From CAZWTD01 sp964637345 (GTDB lineage Bacteria > Patescibacteriota > Patescibacteriia > HK-STAS-PATE-3): a stretch of 64,000 nucleotides of DNA. The notes under the pieces are model-generated. The model was not told the DNA's origin, made no database searches, and saw nothing but the letters and a program-made list of their open reading frames with translations. How positions within the stretch are numbered: the first letter of the stretch is position 1; every line of letters begins with the position of its first letter. Shown one piece after another: positions 40,048 to 48,477 of the stretch. The position numbers were made by a program, and so were the translations under genes. Location: assembly GCA_964637345.1 (NCBI GenBank), contig CAZWTD010000003.1, positions 1 to 64,000 on the forward strand, read 5' to 3'.

Positions 40048-41232
40048 ATGCGTATAGGCATCGACGCTTCGAGGGCGAATCTTCGGGTTCGAACGGGAAC
40101 GGAATGGTACTCGTTTGAAATTATCAAGCAGCTTCTCGCCCGCGATCACACGAACGAGTATATTCTTTATCTTAAGGAGGCGCCGATTCCGGAACTTGCT
40201 CAGCTTTCGGGTCGAGTGCAGTTTCGCGTTCTTAGGTGGCCGCCAAAATTTCTCTGGAACCTTTTTCGTCTTTCCTGGGAAATGCTCGTCCATCGTCCGG
40301 ATGTGCTCTTTGTCCCGGCTCATACAATTCCACTTATTCACCCAAAACGCCTTGTCACAACTTGCCATGATGTCGGCTTTGAACGCTTTCCCGACCTCTA
40401 TGCCAGAAAGCCGATTGGGCCGCAACGGGGGATTGGCAGAAGCCTTTTTTCTCTCCTGACAAGACTCCTCACCCTTGGTCGTTACCGAAATACTGAGCTT
40501 GATTACCACCGCTTCAGTATGCGCCTAGCGCTGCGGCGGGCAGAGCGAATTCTTGTCCCTTCAGCCTTTACAGCGGATGAAATTCATTATTTCTACCCAC
40601 GTCCAAAAGGGGAGCTGCGAATAATTCACCACGGAATTAACACCCAATTTTCCACGCTTCCGGAGGAGAAGGAACGAACAGCGCTTCTCAGGAAGCACGG
40701 AATTCGAAAACCCTACCTGTTTTTTCTTGGCCGCTGGGAGGTAAAAAAGAATATTGATATTCTTCTCCAGTCATTTGAACGTTTACGGGCAGCCGGCCGC
40801 TTAGAACAGCTCGTCCTTGGCGGTCGACCAGGATTGGGCTTTGAAGAAGCTTGGGCGCGAATTTCTGAATCAACGCGCTCAGCGATTGTGCTTTGGGAAA
40901 ATGTAACGACCGAAGCGCCTACGCTTATGGCGGAGGCGGCTGTTTTTGTATTCCCGTCTGCTTATGAAGGATTTGGTCTCCCCATACTTGAAGCAATGTC
41001 GGTTGGAACTCCCGTGGTTGCGAACGCGGCTGCCTCGATTCCGGAAATTGCCGGCGACGCGGCCATTCTCGTGGAGGATGTAAACCCCTCAACGTTATCA
41101 CAAGCGATCCATCGTGTTCTCGTGGATGCGTCCTTCCGAAGCGTGCTCATTGAGCGCGGCAAAGCGCGTACTTCTACATTTTCTTGGGACGTGGCCGGAC
41201 AGGCGACCTACGAAGCGGTTGCTCATTGGTAG
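40048..41232 (+). CDS. Glycosyltransferase family 4 (GT1-fold domain)
   Basis: A 394-residue GT-B enzyme. MRIGIDASRANLRVRTGTEWYSFE opens the acceptor domain; LFFLGRWEVKKNIDILLQSF and EGFGLPILEAMSVGTPVVAN belong to the donor domain, with the E-x7-E catalytic motif. Starts 2 nt after the mreB paralogue, so it belongs to the same module. Last gene of the polysaccharide locus. Confidence 0.9.
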   Translation: MRIGIDASRANLRVRTGTEWYSFEIIKQLLARDHTNEYILYLKEAPIPELAQLSGRVQFRVLRWPPKFLWNLFRLSWEMLVHRPDVLFVPAHTIPLIHPKRLVTTCHDVGFERFPDLYARKPIGPQRGIGRSLFSLLTRLLTLGRYRNTELDYHRFSMRLALRRAERILVPSAFTADEIHYFYPRPKGELRIIHHGINTQFSTLPEEKERTALLRKHGIRKPYLFFLGRWEVKKNIDILLQSFERLRAAGRLEQLVLGGRPGLGFEEAWARISESTRSAIVLWENVTTEAPTLMAEAAVFVFPSAYEGFGLPILEAMSVGTPVVANAAASIPEIAGDAAILVEDVNPSTLSQAIHRVLVDASFRSVLIERGKARTSTFSWDVAGQATYEAVAHW

Positions 41233-41234
41233 CC

Positions 41235-41263
41235 TTGTCGGAATGCTGAATTTGTGGTAGAGT
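41235..41263 (+). promoter_or_regulatory. Promoter of the holB-frr block
   Basis: TTGTCG (41235-41240), 17 nt, TAGAGT (41258-41263). It lies in the 54 nt gap after the glycosyltransferase and gives a leader of about 17 nt before the holB ATG. Confidence 0.55.
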
Positions 41264-41286
41264 TTTCTGGCTGATTTACTAGGCAA

Positions 41287-42087
41287 ATGCCTTCTGTGAC
41301 TACTCAGAGTACGGCAAAATCATTTGCGTACGTTGACCATATTTTGACCGGGAGCGCGCCTCACCACGCGTATCTCTTCAACGGAACTGCGCGAGAAGAT
41401 CTCGTTAGCGCAGCGGGAGAGGTTGCTCGACGTTTTCTCTGTGAGAACCGCTCGATCGACGACGACCACTGCGCAAGCTGCGCTTTGTTTCAAGCCGGTA
41501 ACCACCCGGACTGCTTTTTACTCGGGAGCGAAACCTCCTCAATCGGGGTAGCTGAAATACGGGAGCTTATCGCTTCATTTCAACAAACAGCTGCGCGCGC
41601 TGGCTATCGCTTTGCCTTACTCTTGGACGCAGAGCGGCTCACTGAGTCGGCAATGAACGCCTTGCTGAAAAGCCTCGAGGAGCCTCCACCTGGCGCAATA
41701 CTCATTCTCACTACCCTACAAGCACGCAAGCTTCTCCCAACGCTTCGCTCTCGCTGCTACCAAGTTGATCTTCCACGCCTGACGGCACAACAAGTTGATA
41801 ATCCACTTTTCGATCAATTCCTTGCCGCAAGTGCTGAAGAACGGCTCGCGCTTCTCCCTCCTTCTCCAGCTGGCGTAGAGGCCGGTCGGCAGAGAATGGC
41901 TGCAGAAGATTTTCTCCGACAACTTCTTCAGAGCGGCCAGCAAAGCTTGCTCCCGGCACTTCAGCGAACAAGCCAGGTCGCTCGTCGGACTAAGCTCCTT
42001 CGACGCCTCCTCACCCTTTTCGGTGCCCTTAATCAAAACGTTTCACCGCGCCTTGTCCTTGATTCACTCGTTTATTCGTATGACTAA
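41287..42087 (+). CDS. holB: DNA polymerase III delta-prime-like clamp-loader subunit
   Basis: A 266-residue AAA+ protein. The Walker A position is degenerate (HHAYLFNGTAREDL), as in delta-prime. The zinc module keeps four cysteines (FLCEN, HCASC, PDCF), sensor-1 region TESAMNALLKSLEEPPPGAILILTT and the SRC motif (LRSRCYQ) are present. It is shorter than the ~330-residue E. coli protein, with a reduced C-terminal domain. It loads the sliding clamp together with DnaX and delta. Confidence 0.88.
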   Translation: MPSVTTQSTAKSFAYVDHILTGSAPHHAYLFNGTAREDLVSAAGEVARRFLCENRSIDDDHCASCALFQAGNHPDCFLLGSETSSIGVAEIRELIASFQQTAARAGYRFALLLDAERLTESAMNALLKSLEEPPPGAILILTTLQARKLLPTLRSRCYQVDLPRLTAQQVDNPLFDQFLAASAEERLALLPPSPAGVEAGRQRMAAEDFLRQLLQSGQQSLLPALQRTSQVARRTKLLRRLLTLFGALNQNVSPRLVLDSLVYSYD

Positions 42088-43147
42088 ACGACCGCAAACT
42101 CGACTTGTTCTCCTTTCCTTAGCTGCCCTCCTTTTTCTCACCGGACAGCAATGTACGATTCTTGGATCCGGAAAGAAAGCAGACGGCGGTATTTTCCGTT
42201 CTGACAACGGCGGGCAGGCGTGGGCCCAGAAAGCACTTATCGGAAAGGTGAAAAAGAAAACTGTAACGATTGCGAATGTTGATACCGGCATTCTTCTTTT
42301 TCATCCCTCAGACGCCAAAACGCTCTATCTCGGGACATTAGGCAACGGGATATACCGGAGCGAAGACGGCGGCGAGCGATGGCAGGTGACTGGACGACAG
42401 TCCGGGTCAGTAACCGCGATCGCAATTGATCCTAAGACCCCCGAAATACTGTATGCAAATAACGGTGGAAACATTGAAAAAACCGTTGATGGGGGAGTGA
42501 CGTGGCAAAAAGTGTATACAGAAACGAGAAGTGGAATTTCCGTCACTTCAATCATCGTCGATCCGAAAAACCCGAAGCATCTTTTCGCCGGTAACTCGGC
42601 TGGGGTAATCCTGGAAAGCGTTGACTACGGACAGTCTTGGCTTATGAACTACACTTTTCGGGCTGGCGTTCGAAGGCTGGTGATGCACCCCGCGAAACCC
42701 GGGGTTTTACTCGCCGTTCACTCGCCGAAAGGATTAAGTCGAAGTGAAGACGGCGGAAAGACGTGGTCCGAGCTCAAGGAGGGATTTTCTTCGTTCAGCG
42801 GCTCAGATACACTATACGACCTAGCGTTTGAGCCCGGGGACTCAAGCGTCGTTTACTTTGCCTCCAAATATGGACTTCTTCGCTCGCCCGACTTAGGTAC
42901 AACCATCGAAGAGGTGAAAACCTTGCTGCCAAATAAAACCCTCCCGATTCGGTCAGTTTTTGTGTCACGCGATAATGCTTCGAAGGTATTCTTCTCGGTC
43001 GAAAATAAAATTCATATTTCACGGGACAGCGGAGCGAGCTGGGAAGTCGTTACCGTACCAACAACGAGAACGGTCACCCACCTCGAAGCGAACCCGAACC
43101 AATCCGATCAATTATTCGCTGGAACATTGTTTGTAAAAAAATCATGA
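42080..43147 (+). CDS. Secreted Asp-box (BNR) beta-propeller protein
   Basis: A 355-residue exported protein. The N-terminal signal (VLLSLAALLFLTGQQC) ends in a lipobox-like Cys at residue 25, but with Gln at -1 where lipoboxes have Gly or Ala. Seven Asp-box repeats follow (SDNGGQAW, SEDGGERW, TVDGGVTW, SVDYGQSW, SEDGGKTW, SPDLGTTI, SRDSGASW), the pattern of sortilin/sialidase/YCF48-like propellers. No catalytic sialidase residues can be assigned. It overlaps holB by 8 nt and frr by 4 nt. Function unknown; surface binding or assembly factor are possible. Confidence 0.78.
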   Translation: MTKRPQTRLVLLSLAALLFLTGQQCTILGSGKKADGGIFRSDNGGQAWAQKALIGKVKKKTVTIANVDTGILLFHPSDAKTLYLGTLGNGIYRSEDGGERWQVTGRQSGSVTAIAIDPKTPEILYANNGGNIEKTVDGGVTWQKVYTETRSGISVTSIIVDPKNPKHLFAGNSAGVILESVDYGQSWLMNYTFRAGVRRLVMHPAKPGVLLAVHSPKGLSRSEDGGKTWSELKEGFSSFSGSDTLYDLAFEPGDSSVVYFASKYGLLRSPDLGTTIEEVKTLLPNKTLPIRSVFVSRDNASKVFFSVENKIHISRDSGASWEVVTVPTTRTVTHLEANPNQSDQLFAGTLFVKKS

Positions 43148-43689
43148 CGAACGAATATCGAGAAAAATTTCAAGCGGCGATCGATCATTTCCGGACGGAA
43201 ATTGCGTCTCTCCGAACAAACCGCGCAACTCCGGCACTTGTTGAATCATTAGTCATTGAGTGCTACGGGGGGAAATCACCCCTAAATCAGGTGGCTTCAA
43301 TCAGCGCGCCGGAACCGCGGCTTATTGTGATTCAACCCTGGGATCCATCAATCGCAAAAGATATCGAGCGATCGATTCAAGCGTCACCACTTGGCCTTCA
43401 ACCGACGCTAGATGGTCAAACGATCCGGCTCTCCCTCCCTCCGCTTACCGAAGAGCGCCGCAAAGAACTGATTAAGGTCCTCGGGCAATTTGAGGAAAGC
43501 GCTAAGGTAGCAATGAAACGGGTGCGCGAGGAAGTACTAAAAACCTGGAAAGAAGATGAACGAAGCGGACAGCTTTCTCAAGACCTTCGAGAGAAGCAGG
43601 AAAAGGAGCTTCAAAAGCACCTGGAGACGGCTCAAGCTCAACTGAAAACGCTAGTCGAAGAAAAGAGTGTTGATATTTTGACGGTATAG
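43144..43689 (+). CDS. frr: Ribosome recycling factor
   Basis: A 181-residue RRF: FRTEIASLRTNRATPALVESL in the first helix, the middle domain with ISAPEPRLIVIQPWDPS, LPPLTEERRKELIK, and the long C-terminal helices. It splits post-termination ribosomes with EF-G. In many bacteria frr follows tsf and pyrH; here it lies before rseP. Confidence 0.97.
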   Translation: MTNEYREKFQAAIDHFRTEIASLRTNRATPALVESLVIECYGGKSPLNQVASISAPEPRLIVIQPWDPSIAKDIERSIQASPLGLQPTLDGQTIRLSLPPLTEERRKELIKVLGQFEESAKVAMKRVREEVLKTWKEDERSGQLSQDLREKQEKELQKHLETAQAQLKTLVEEKSVDILTV

Positions 43690-43690
43690 T

Positions 43691-44812
43691 ATGGTGCTAA
43701 CGATCCTCCTCTTCATTGTTATTCTCGGCGTACTCGTCTTTATCCACGAATACGGTCATTTTTCCTCGGCCCGCCGTTTGGGTGTTGATGTTGAGGAGTT
43801 TGGATTCGGATTTCCCCCGCGTCTATTCGGAATTCGACGGGGAACGACAATCTATTCGATTAACAGCATTCCTTTTGGAGGTTTTGTGCGTCTCCGTGGA
43901 GAAAATGGAGACGGCGCTCTTGACCAACGAAGTTTTGCTTCCCAGCGAGTTTGGAAACGTCTCGTTATTCTGTTGAGCGGAGTCGGAATGAACATCCTTC
44001 TCGCAGCATTGCTTTTCAGTTTTGTATTTTCCCTGGGCGTCCCAACGGTACTCGATGATAGCTCAATACCTGGCGGCGGACGCGTTGTTGACCGCAAGGT
44101 TCAGATTGTTGGAATTGTGGGAGATTCGCCCGCGGCGCAAGCTGGACTTGCCGGCGGTGATGCAATTCTTGAAATCGGAGAACGCCCTGTACATACCGTT
44201 AGCGATGTAACCGAATCGCTCCGCGGTCGATTAAATCAAGCGACTGAACTTCGAATTCAGCGTGGTGACGAGCAACTACGCTACTCGCTCACCCCAGCGC
44301 AACTTGAGGGATCAGATGAGCCCCGGCTTGGAGTAAGCCTCGCTGAAACCGGATTCGTTTCTTACCCTTGGTACACGTCGCTTTGGTTGGGACCGTGGTA
44401 CGCAATAAAAATGCTTGGGGTAATCTTTGCTTCTCTCGGAACGCTGGTAGTCAACTTAATTCAGCAAGGCCAAGTAAGTGGAGATGTTACCGGGCCGATC
44501 GGAATTGCTGTGGTTACCGGCCAGGTTATTGATCTCGGCTTCATCTACATACTTCAGTTCGCGGCGCTGCTCTCACTCAGTCTTGCGGCGATGAACGTCC
44601 TTCCTATTCCGGCCCTCGACGGGGGACGCGCACTCTTTGTCGTCATTGAAAAAATCCGCGGTCGCGCGATGAGCGCGAAGGTTGAAGGGCTTATTCACAC
44701 CATCGGTTTCTACGCACTACTGCTCTTTATCGCAGTTATCAGCTACCGGGATTTTTTCCGCTTCGGACTCAATGAACAACTTACTTCTTTTTTCAAAAAC
44801 CTTGTTTCCTAG
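43691..44812 (+). CDS. rseP: RseP-like site-2 zinc metalloprotease
   Basis: A 373-residue M50 intramembrane protease. HEYGH at 19-23 supplies the zinc ligands in the first helix, a single PDZ domain lies at about 130-205 (VGDSPAAQAGLAGGDAILEI), and NVLPIPALDGGRALF contains the third ligand Asp. It cleaves membrane-embedded anti-sigma factors or signal-peptide remnants. One PDZ domain, as in many Gram-positive RasP. Starts 1 nt after frr and its end overlaps proS by 41 nt. Confidence 0.94.
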   Translation: MVLTILLFIVILGVLVFIHEYGHFSSARRLGVDVEEFGFGFPPRLFGIRRGTTIYSINSIPFGGFVRLRGENGDGALDQRSFASQRVWKRLVILLSGVGMNILLAALLFSFVFSLGVPTVLDDSSIPGGGRVVDRKVQIVGIVGDSPAAQAGLAGGDAILEIGERPVHTVSDVTESLRGRLNQATELRIQRGDEQLRYSLTPAQLEGSDEPRLGVSLAETGFVSYPWYTSLWLGPWYAIKMLGVIFASLGTLVVNLIQQGQVSGDVTGPIGIAVVTGQVIDLGFIYILQFAALLSLSLAAMNVLPIPALDGGRALFVVIEKIRGRAMSAKVEGLIHTIGFYALLLFIAVISYRDFFRFGLNEQLTSFFKNLVS

Positions 44813-46079
44813 CATCGAACGACAATCGCGCCTCTTCGGGAAAAATTCTCGTACTGCACCAGCGGGGGAGACGAGCGTGAACGCTCAGCTGCTCGAGCAA
44901 GCGAGCTTTGTGCGGAAGTATATGGCCGGAGTGTATTTGTATCTTCCGCTTGGTTGGCGCGTGTTGCAATCGATCCAGGCAGTTATCCGCGAGGAGTTAC
45001 ATACTCTCGGCGCTCAGGAACTCTTCTTTTCGGTTCTCCAGCCGAAGGAGCTCTGGGAGAAAACTGGCCGCTGGTCCGAACTCTCGCCGGTTATGTACCA
45101 GTTTCAAGATCATTCAAAAAAGGACATAGGCCTTGGCGTAACACACGAAGAAGCGATGGCTGACACGGTTCGCCACCACGTCAGCTCATACAAGGACCTT
45201 CCCTTAGCACTGTATCAAATACAATGGAAGTTCCGCCACGAACCAAGAGCGAAATCCGGCTTGAATCGAGGGCGAGAATTCCTGATGAAGGACCTCTATA
45301 GCTTTCACGCGACGTCAGAGGACTGTAACCTCTACTACGAAAAGGTAAAAGAGGCTTACCTGAAGATTTTCTCGCGTCTTGACCTTTCAGCGCGGGTTGT
45401 TGAAGCGTCGGGCGGCGCTTTTTCAAAGGAACCCTCACACGAATTTCAAGTATTTTCTGAAGCCGGCGAAGATCATATCTTCTCTTGTTCAAGCTGCGAT
45501 TTCGCTCAAAATAAGGAAATCGCAACTGTCAAAACAGGCGACGCCTGCCCTCAATGCTCAAAAAAAACCATTACGGAGCAACGCGGCATTGAGGTCGGGA
45601 ATATCTTCCGCCTAGGAACTCGATTTAGCGAGCCTTTGGGCGCGAGTTTTTTAAGCGCTACCGGAGAACGTCGTCCTATTGTTATGGCCTCATACGGTAT
45701 TGGCGTTAGTCGCCTTATGGGAACCATTGTCGAAACGCACCACGACAAAGAGGGGATGTGCTGGCCAGACGCTGTTGCGCCTTTCCAGGTCCACCTCCTC
45801 CGTTTTGGATCTAGTCCGGAGCTTCACGATCAGAGCGAAGCCCTGCTCTCAGCCTTCGAGAAGGCGGGCATCACGGTGCTCTATGATGATCGTAATCAGT
45901 CTCCCGGGGCCTCATTGGCCGACGCTGACCTCATTGGAATTCCTGCCCGCGTCGTTATTTCAGCGAAAACCAATGGACGCGCAGAATTAAAGTATCGCAC
46001 CGAGTCGGATGCCCATCTCCTCGATTCCTCAGTATTGATTTCGCAGCTCACCGAGCGCTTCTCTCGCTATGTTCGATAA
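44772..46079 (+). CDS. proS: Proline--tRNA ligase lacking the editing insertion
   Basis: A 435-residue class II aminoacyl-tRNA synthetase. Motif 1 region (MAGVYLYLPLGWRVLQ), motif 2 (PLALYQIQWKFRHEPRAKSGLNRGREFLMKDLYSFH), motif 3 (YGIGVSRLMGTIVETHHD) and the anticodon-binding domain are present. The ~180-residue INS editing domain between motifs 2 and 3 of most bacterial ProS is missing. A short cysteine pair segment (CSSCDFAQNKEIA, CPQCSK) takes its place. ATG 44772 overlaps rseP by 41 nt; TTG 44802 would overlap by 11 nt. Confidence 0.95.
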   Translation: MNNLLLFSKTLFPSIERQSRLFGKNSRTAPAGETSVNAQLLEQASFVRKYMAGVYLYLPLGWRVLQSIQAVIREELHTLGAQELFFSVLQPKELWEKTGRWSELSPVMYQFQDHSKKDIGLGVTHEEAMADTVRHHVSSYKDLPLALYQIQWKFRHEPRAKSGLNRGREFLMKDLYSFHATSEDCNLYYEKVKEAYLKIFSRLDLSARVVEASGGAFSKEPSHEFQVFSEAGEDHIFSCSSCDFAQNKEIATVKTGDACPQCSKKTITEQRGIEVGNIFRLGTRFSEPLGASFLSATGERRPIVMASYGIGVSRLMGTIVETHHDKEGMCWPDAVAPFQVHLLRFGSSPELHDQSEALLSAFEKAGITVLYDDRNQSPGASLADADLIGIPARVVISAKTNGRAELKYRTESDAHLLDSSVLISQLTERFSRYVR

Positions 46080-47127
46080 ACTTTTCGGCCGCTTCTCTCG
46101 CGATATGGGTATCGACCTTGGTACGTCGAACACCCTGGTTTACGTTAAGGATAAAGGAATCGTCATTAATGAACCCTCCGTCGTTGCGATGAACACGCGC
46201 ACGGATCAAATTCTTGCTGTTGGTGACGAAGCTAGGAAGATGGTCGGAAAAACTCCCGGCCATATTGTTGCAACGCGGCCACTCGTCGATGGGGTCATAT
46301 CGGATTTTGAAGTCACCGAGCGCATGTTAAAGTACTTCATCGAAAAGGTCCATCGAGAAAACTCAACCCTTCTCCCTCGTCCGCGCGTTGTTATTGGAAT
46401 TCCTCTTGGCGTTACGGAGGTCGAACGAAAGGCCGTTGAAGACGCGAGCCTCAACGCTGGAGCCCGCGAAGTCTATCTGATTGAAGAACCGATGGCGACC
46501 GCAATTGGCTCACGGCTTCCAATCCAAGACGCGGCCGGTACTATGGTGGTCGATATTGGAGGAGGAACAACCGAAATTGCCGTTATCGCTCTTGGTGGAG
46601 TTGTTGCCTGGAAGTCCCTTCGGATCGCCGGAGACGAACTCAATGAAAACATTGTCCAATACGCCCGCGACCACTTCAATCTTCTACTGGGAGAACGAAC
46701 TGCCGAAGATGCAAAGATACAAATCGGCGCCGCAAACGAACTGGTTGAGCCTCGAGAAACGAAGGTACGGGGCCGAGACTTAATTAGCGGATTGCCTCGA
46801 GAAATTACGATGACCAGTCAGCACGTACTTGAAGCGACAAATCGCTCGATCCGCATGGTTATTGACGCGATAAAAACAACGATCGAAAATACCCCGCCTG
46901 AGTTGGTTGCCGACATCTACGAGCGAGGCATTATGCTCAGCGGGGGCGGCGCCTTACTCCGCGGGCTCGATCAAACCATTCGCCGTGAAACTCGAATACC
47001 CGTACACATCGCAGACGATCCGCTGACAACGGTTGTTCGTGGCACCGGCATCGTTCTGGATGATCTTGAAACGCTCCGAAGCGTCTTGGTGTTGTCAACA
47101 CAAAATGAGAACGCCTTGAACCGCTAG
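46069..47127 (+). CDS. mreB: MreB, rod-shape actin homologue
   Basis: A 352-residue MreB. The N-terminal amphipathic segment MFDKLFGRFSRD, phosphate-1 GIDLGTSNTLVYV, EEPMATAIGS, phosphate-2 VVDIGGGTTEIAVI and adenosine motif GIMLSGGGALLRGL are all canonical. It directs sidewall peptidoglycan synthesis together with MreC, MreD, RodA and PBP2. Overlaps proS by 11 nt; mreC follows. Confidence 0.97.
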   Translation: MFDKLFGRFSRDMGIDLGTSNTLVYVKDKGIVINEPSVVAMNTRTDQILAVGDEARKMVGKTPGHIVATRPLVDGVISDFEVTERMLKYFIEKVHRENSTLLPRPRVVIGIPLGVTEVERKAVEDASLNAGAREVYLIEEPMATAIGSRLPIQDAAGTMVVDIGGGTTEIAVIALGGVVAWKSLRIAGDELNENIVQYARDHFNLLLGERTAEDAKIQIGAANELVEPRETKVRGRDLISGLPREITMTSQHVLEATNRSIRMVIDAIKTTIENTPPELVADIYERGIMLSGGGALLRGLDQTIRRETRIPVHIADDPLTTVVRGTGIVLDDLETLRSVLVLSTQNENALNR

Positions 47128-47131
47128 TCGC

Positions 47132-47935
47132 ATGCCGCAACGCCGCCTGTCAGCCCGATCATTCGCTCTCCTTATCGCTTCCTGCGCTGTACTCGTCTAC
47201 CTCGGGACCTTGTTTGGATTTGACGGCTGGCTTCGTTCAATTAGCTCTAGTCTGCTTCGCCCGATTCAACGTGGATTCACTGTATCCGTTCATTCCATCC
47301 AAGGCTGGTTTCAGGGAGGCGCAGACAACTCCTTGGTTGATGAACTTGAAGCGCTGCGACGTGAACGCGACCAACTTCTCGTCCGTTCGGCCGAGCTTCA
47401 AACCTCCCTCGATGAAGCGCGCCAGGCTGCAAGCGAGGCGGAATACCTCGAAGAAAGAAACTTTCAATTTCAAGTTGCCCGCGCTATCGGGCGCTCCATT
47501 GATCCGAATTCTCGAACGATTACGATTGATCAAGGAAGCGCGCGTGGAATTAAGGTCGGACAGGCCGTTGTTCTGGAGTCTGGTATTCTCATCGGGAGAG
47601 TGTCAGACATTACGAATTCAACTTCTGAAGTCACCCTTATTACAGACCGTCGCAGTCGCGTGGCGGCCATGAGTCAAAATGAACGTAACTCTCCGGGCAT
47701 GATCCAGGGAGAGCTCGGCTTATCGCTAAGCTTTGAGTTGGTTCCCCAAGATGAGCCCATAGCGCCTGACGACCTTATTGTAACATCAGGTCTCGAGCCG
47801 GGAATTCCGCGCGGGCTCGTTATTGGTCGCATTACGACCGTCCATCAAGAAAAAACGGATATTTTTCAATCAGCGTCCGTGTCTTCGCCGGCACAGCTTG
47901 ATCGCATGCAAATTGTGTCGGTCATTGTCCAATGA
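47132..47935 (+). CDS. mreC: MreC, rod-shape-determining scaffold
   Basis: A 267-residue bitopic protein: one membrane helix (about 10-28), a coiled coil (about 65-110, VDELEALRRERDQL) and the C-terminal beta domain with IDQGSARGIKVGQAVV and ITDRRSRVAAM, the standard MreC layout. It overlaps mreD by 4 nt. Confidence 0.94.
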   Translation: MPQRRLSARSFALLIASCAVLVYLGTLFGFDGWLRSISSSLLRPIQRGFTVSVHSIQGWFQGGADNSLVDELEALRRERDQLLVRSAELQTSLDEARQAASEAEYLEERNFQFQVARAIGRSIDPNSRTITIDQGSARGIKVGQAVVLESGILIGRVSDITNSTSEVTLITDRRSRVAAMSQNERNSPGMIQGELGLSLSFELVPQDEPIAPDDLIVTSGLEPGIPRGLVIGRITTVHQEKTDIFQSASVSSPAQLDRMQIVSVIVQ

Positions 47936-48477
47936 CGAGCATACTAACCGCTCTCAAGGTTCTGCTCATTATTTTCGCCTATGTTTTTTCTGTGGCCGTT
48001 CTTAATGAATTACCGGGTTGGTGGCCATACCTTGAGCTCTGGCTGCTTCCAGTTTTCCTTCTAAGCTACGAACGACCGCGCCTTGCTCTCTGGCTGGCGC
48101 TTAGCCTTGGGTGGCTTGCCAATGGATACTATGCATCAGCGAACGGTTTGCCCGTATTACTCTTGCCACTCGTCGCGGCAATTCTCGTTTTTGTCCACGC
48201 GAACTGGAAGACCCACCGCCCCATGCTCCGCGTTGTAGGCACGCTTCTCCTTGGAACATTTCTCTACCATTTTCTTGGACTGGCGTACGAGTTTATTGCT
48301 AGCGTTATCCTCGGGTCTGAATTACTCCCGGCCAGAGCGCTTGATGTCGTTTCCTCAATACCAAAATTTTTACTCATGAATCTTGCTGGCGGAATCCTGC
48401 TTCAGTCTTTCGTGCGAAAAGTTTTTCAGGATGAAGAACCAAGTCACTATGGCTCGCGATCCCCAATATTCTCATAA
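47932..48477 (+). CDS. mreD: MreD-like membrane protein
   Basis: A 181-residue protein with about five membrane helices between mreC and the PBP2 gene. Sequence similarity to MreD cannot be judged by eye, so the call rests on topology, size and order (mreB-mreC-mreD-mrdA). Confidence 0.75.
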   Translation: MTSILTALKVLLIIFAYVFSVAVLNELPGWWPYLELWLLPVFLLSYERPRLALWLALSLGWLANGYYASANGLPVLLLPLVAAILVFVHANWKTHRPMLRVVGTLLLGTFLYHFLGLAYEFIASVILGSELLPARALDVVSSIPKFLLMNLAGGILLQSFVRKVFQDEEPSHYGSRSPIFS

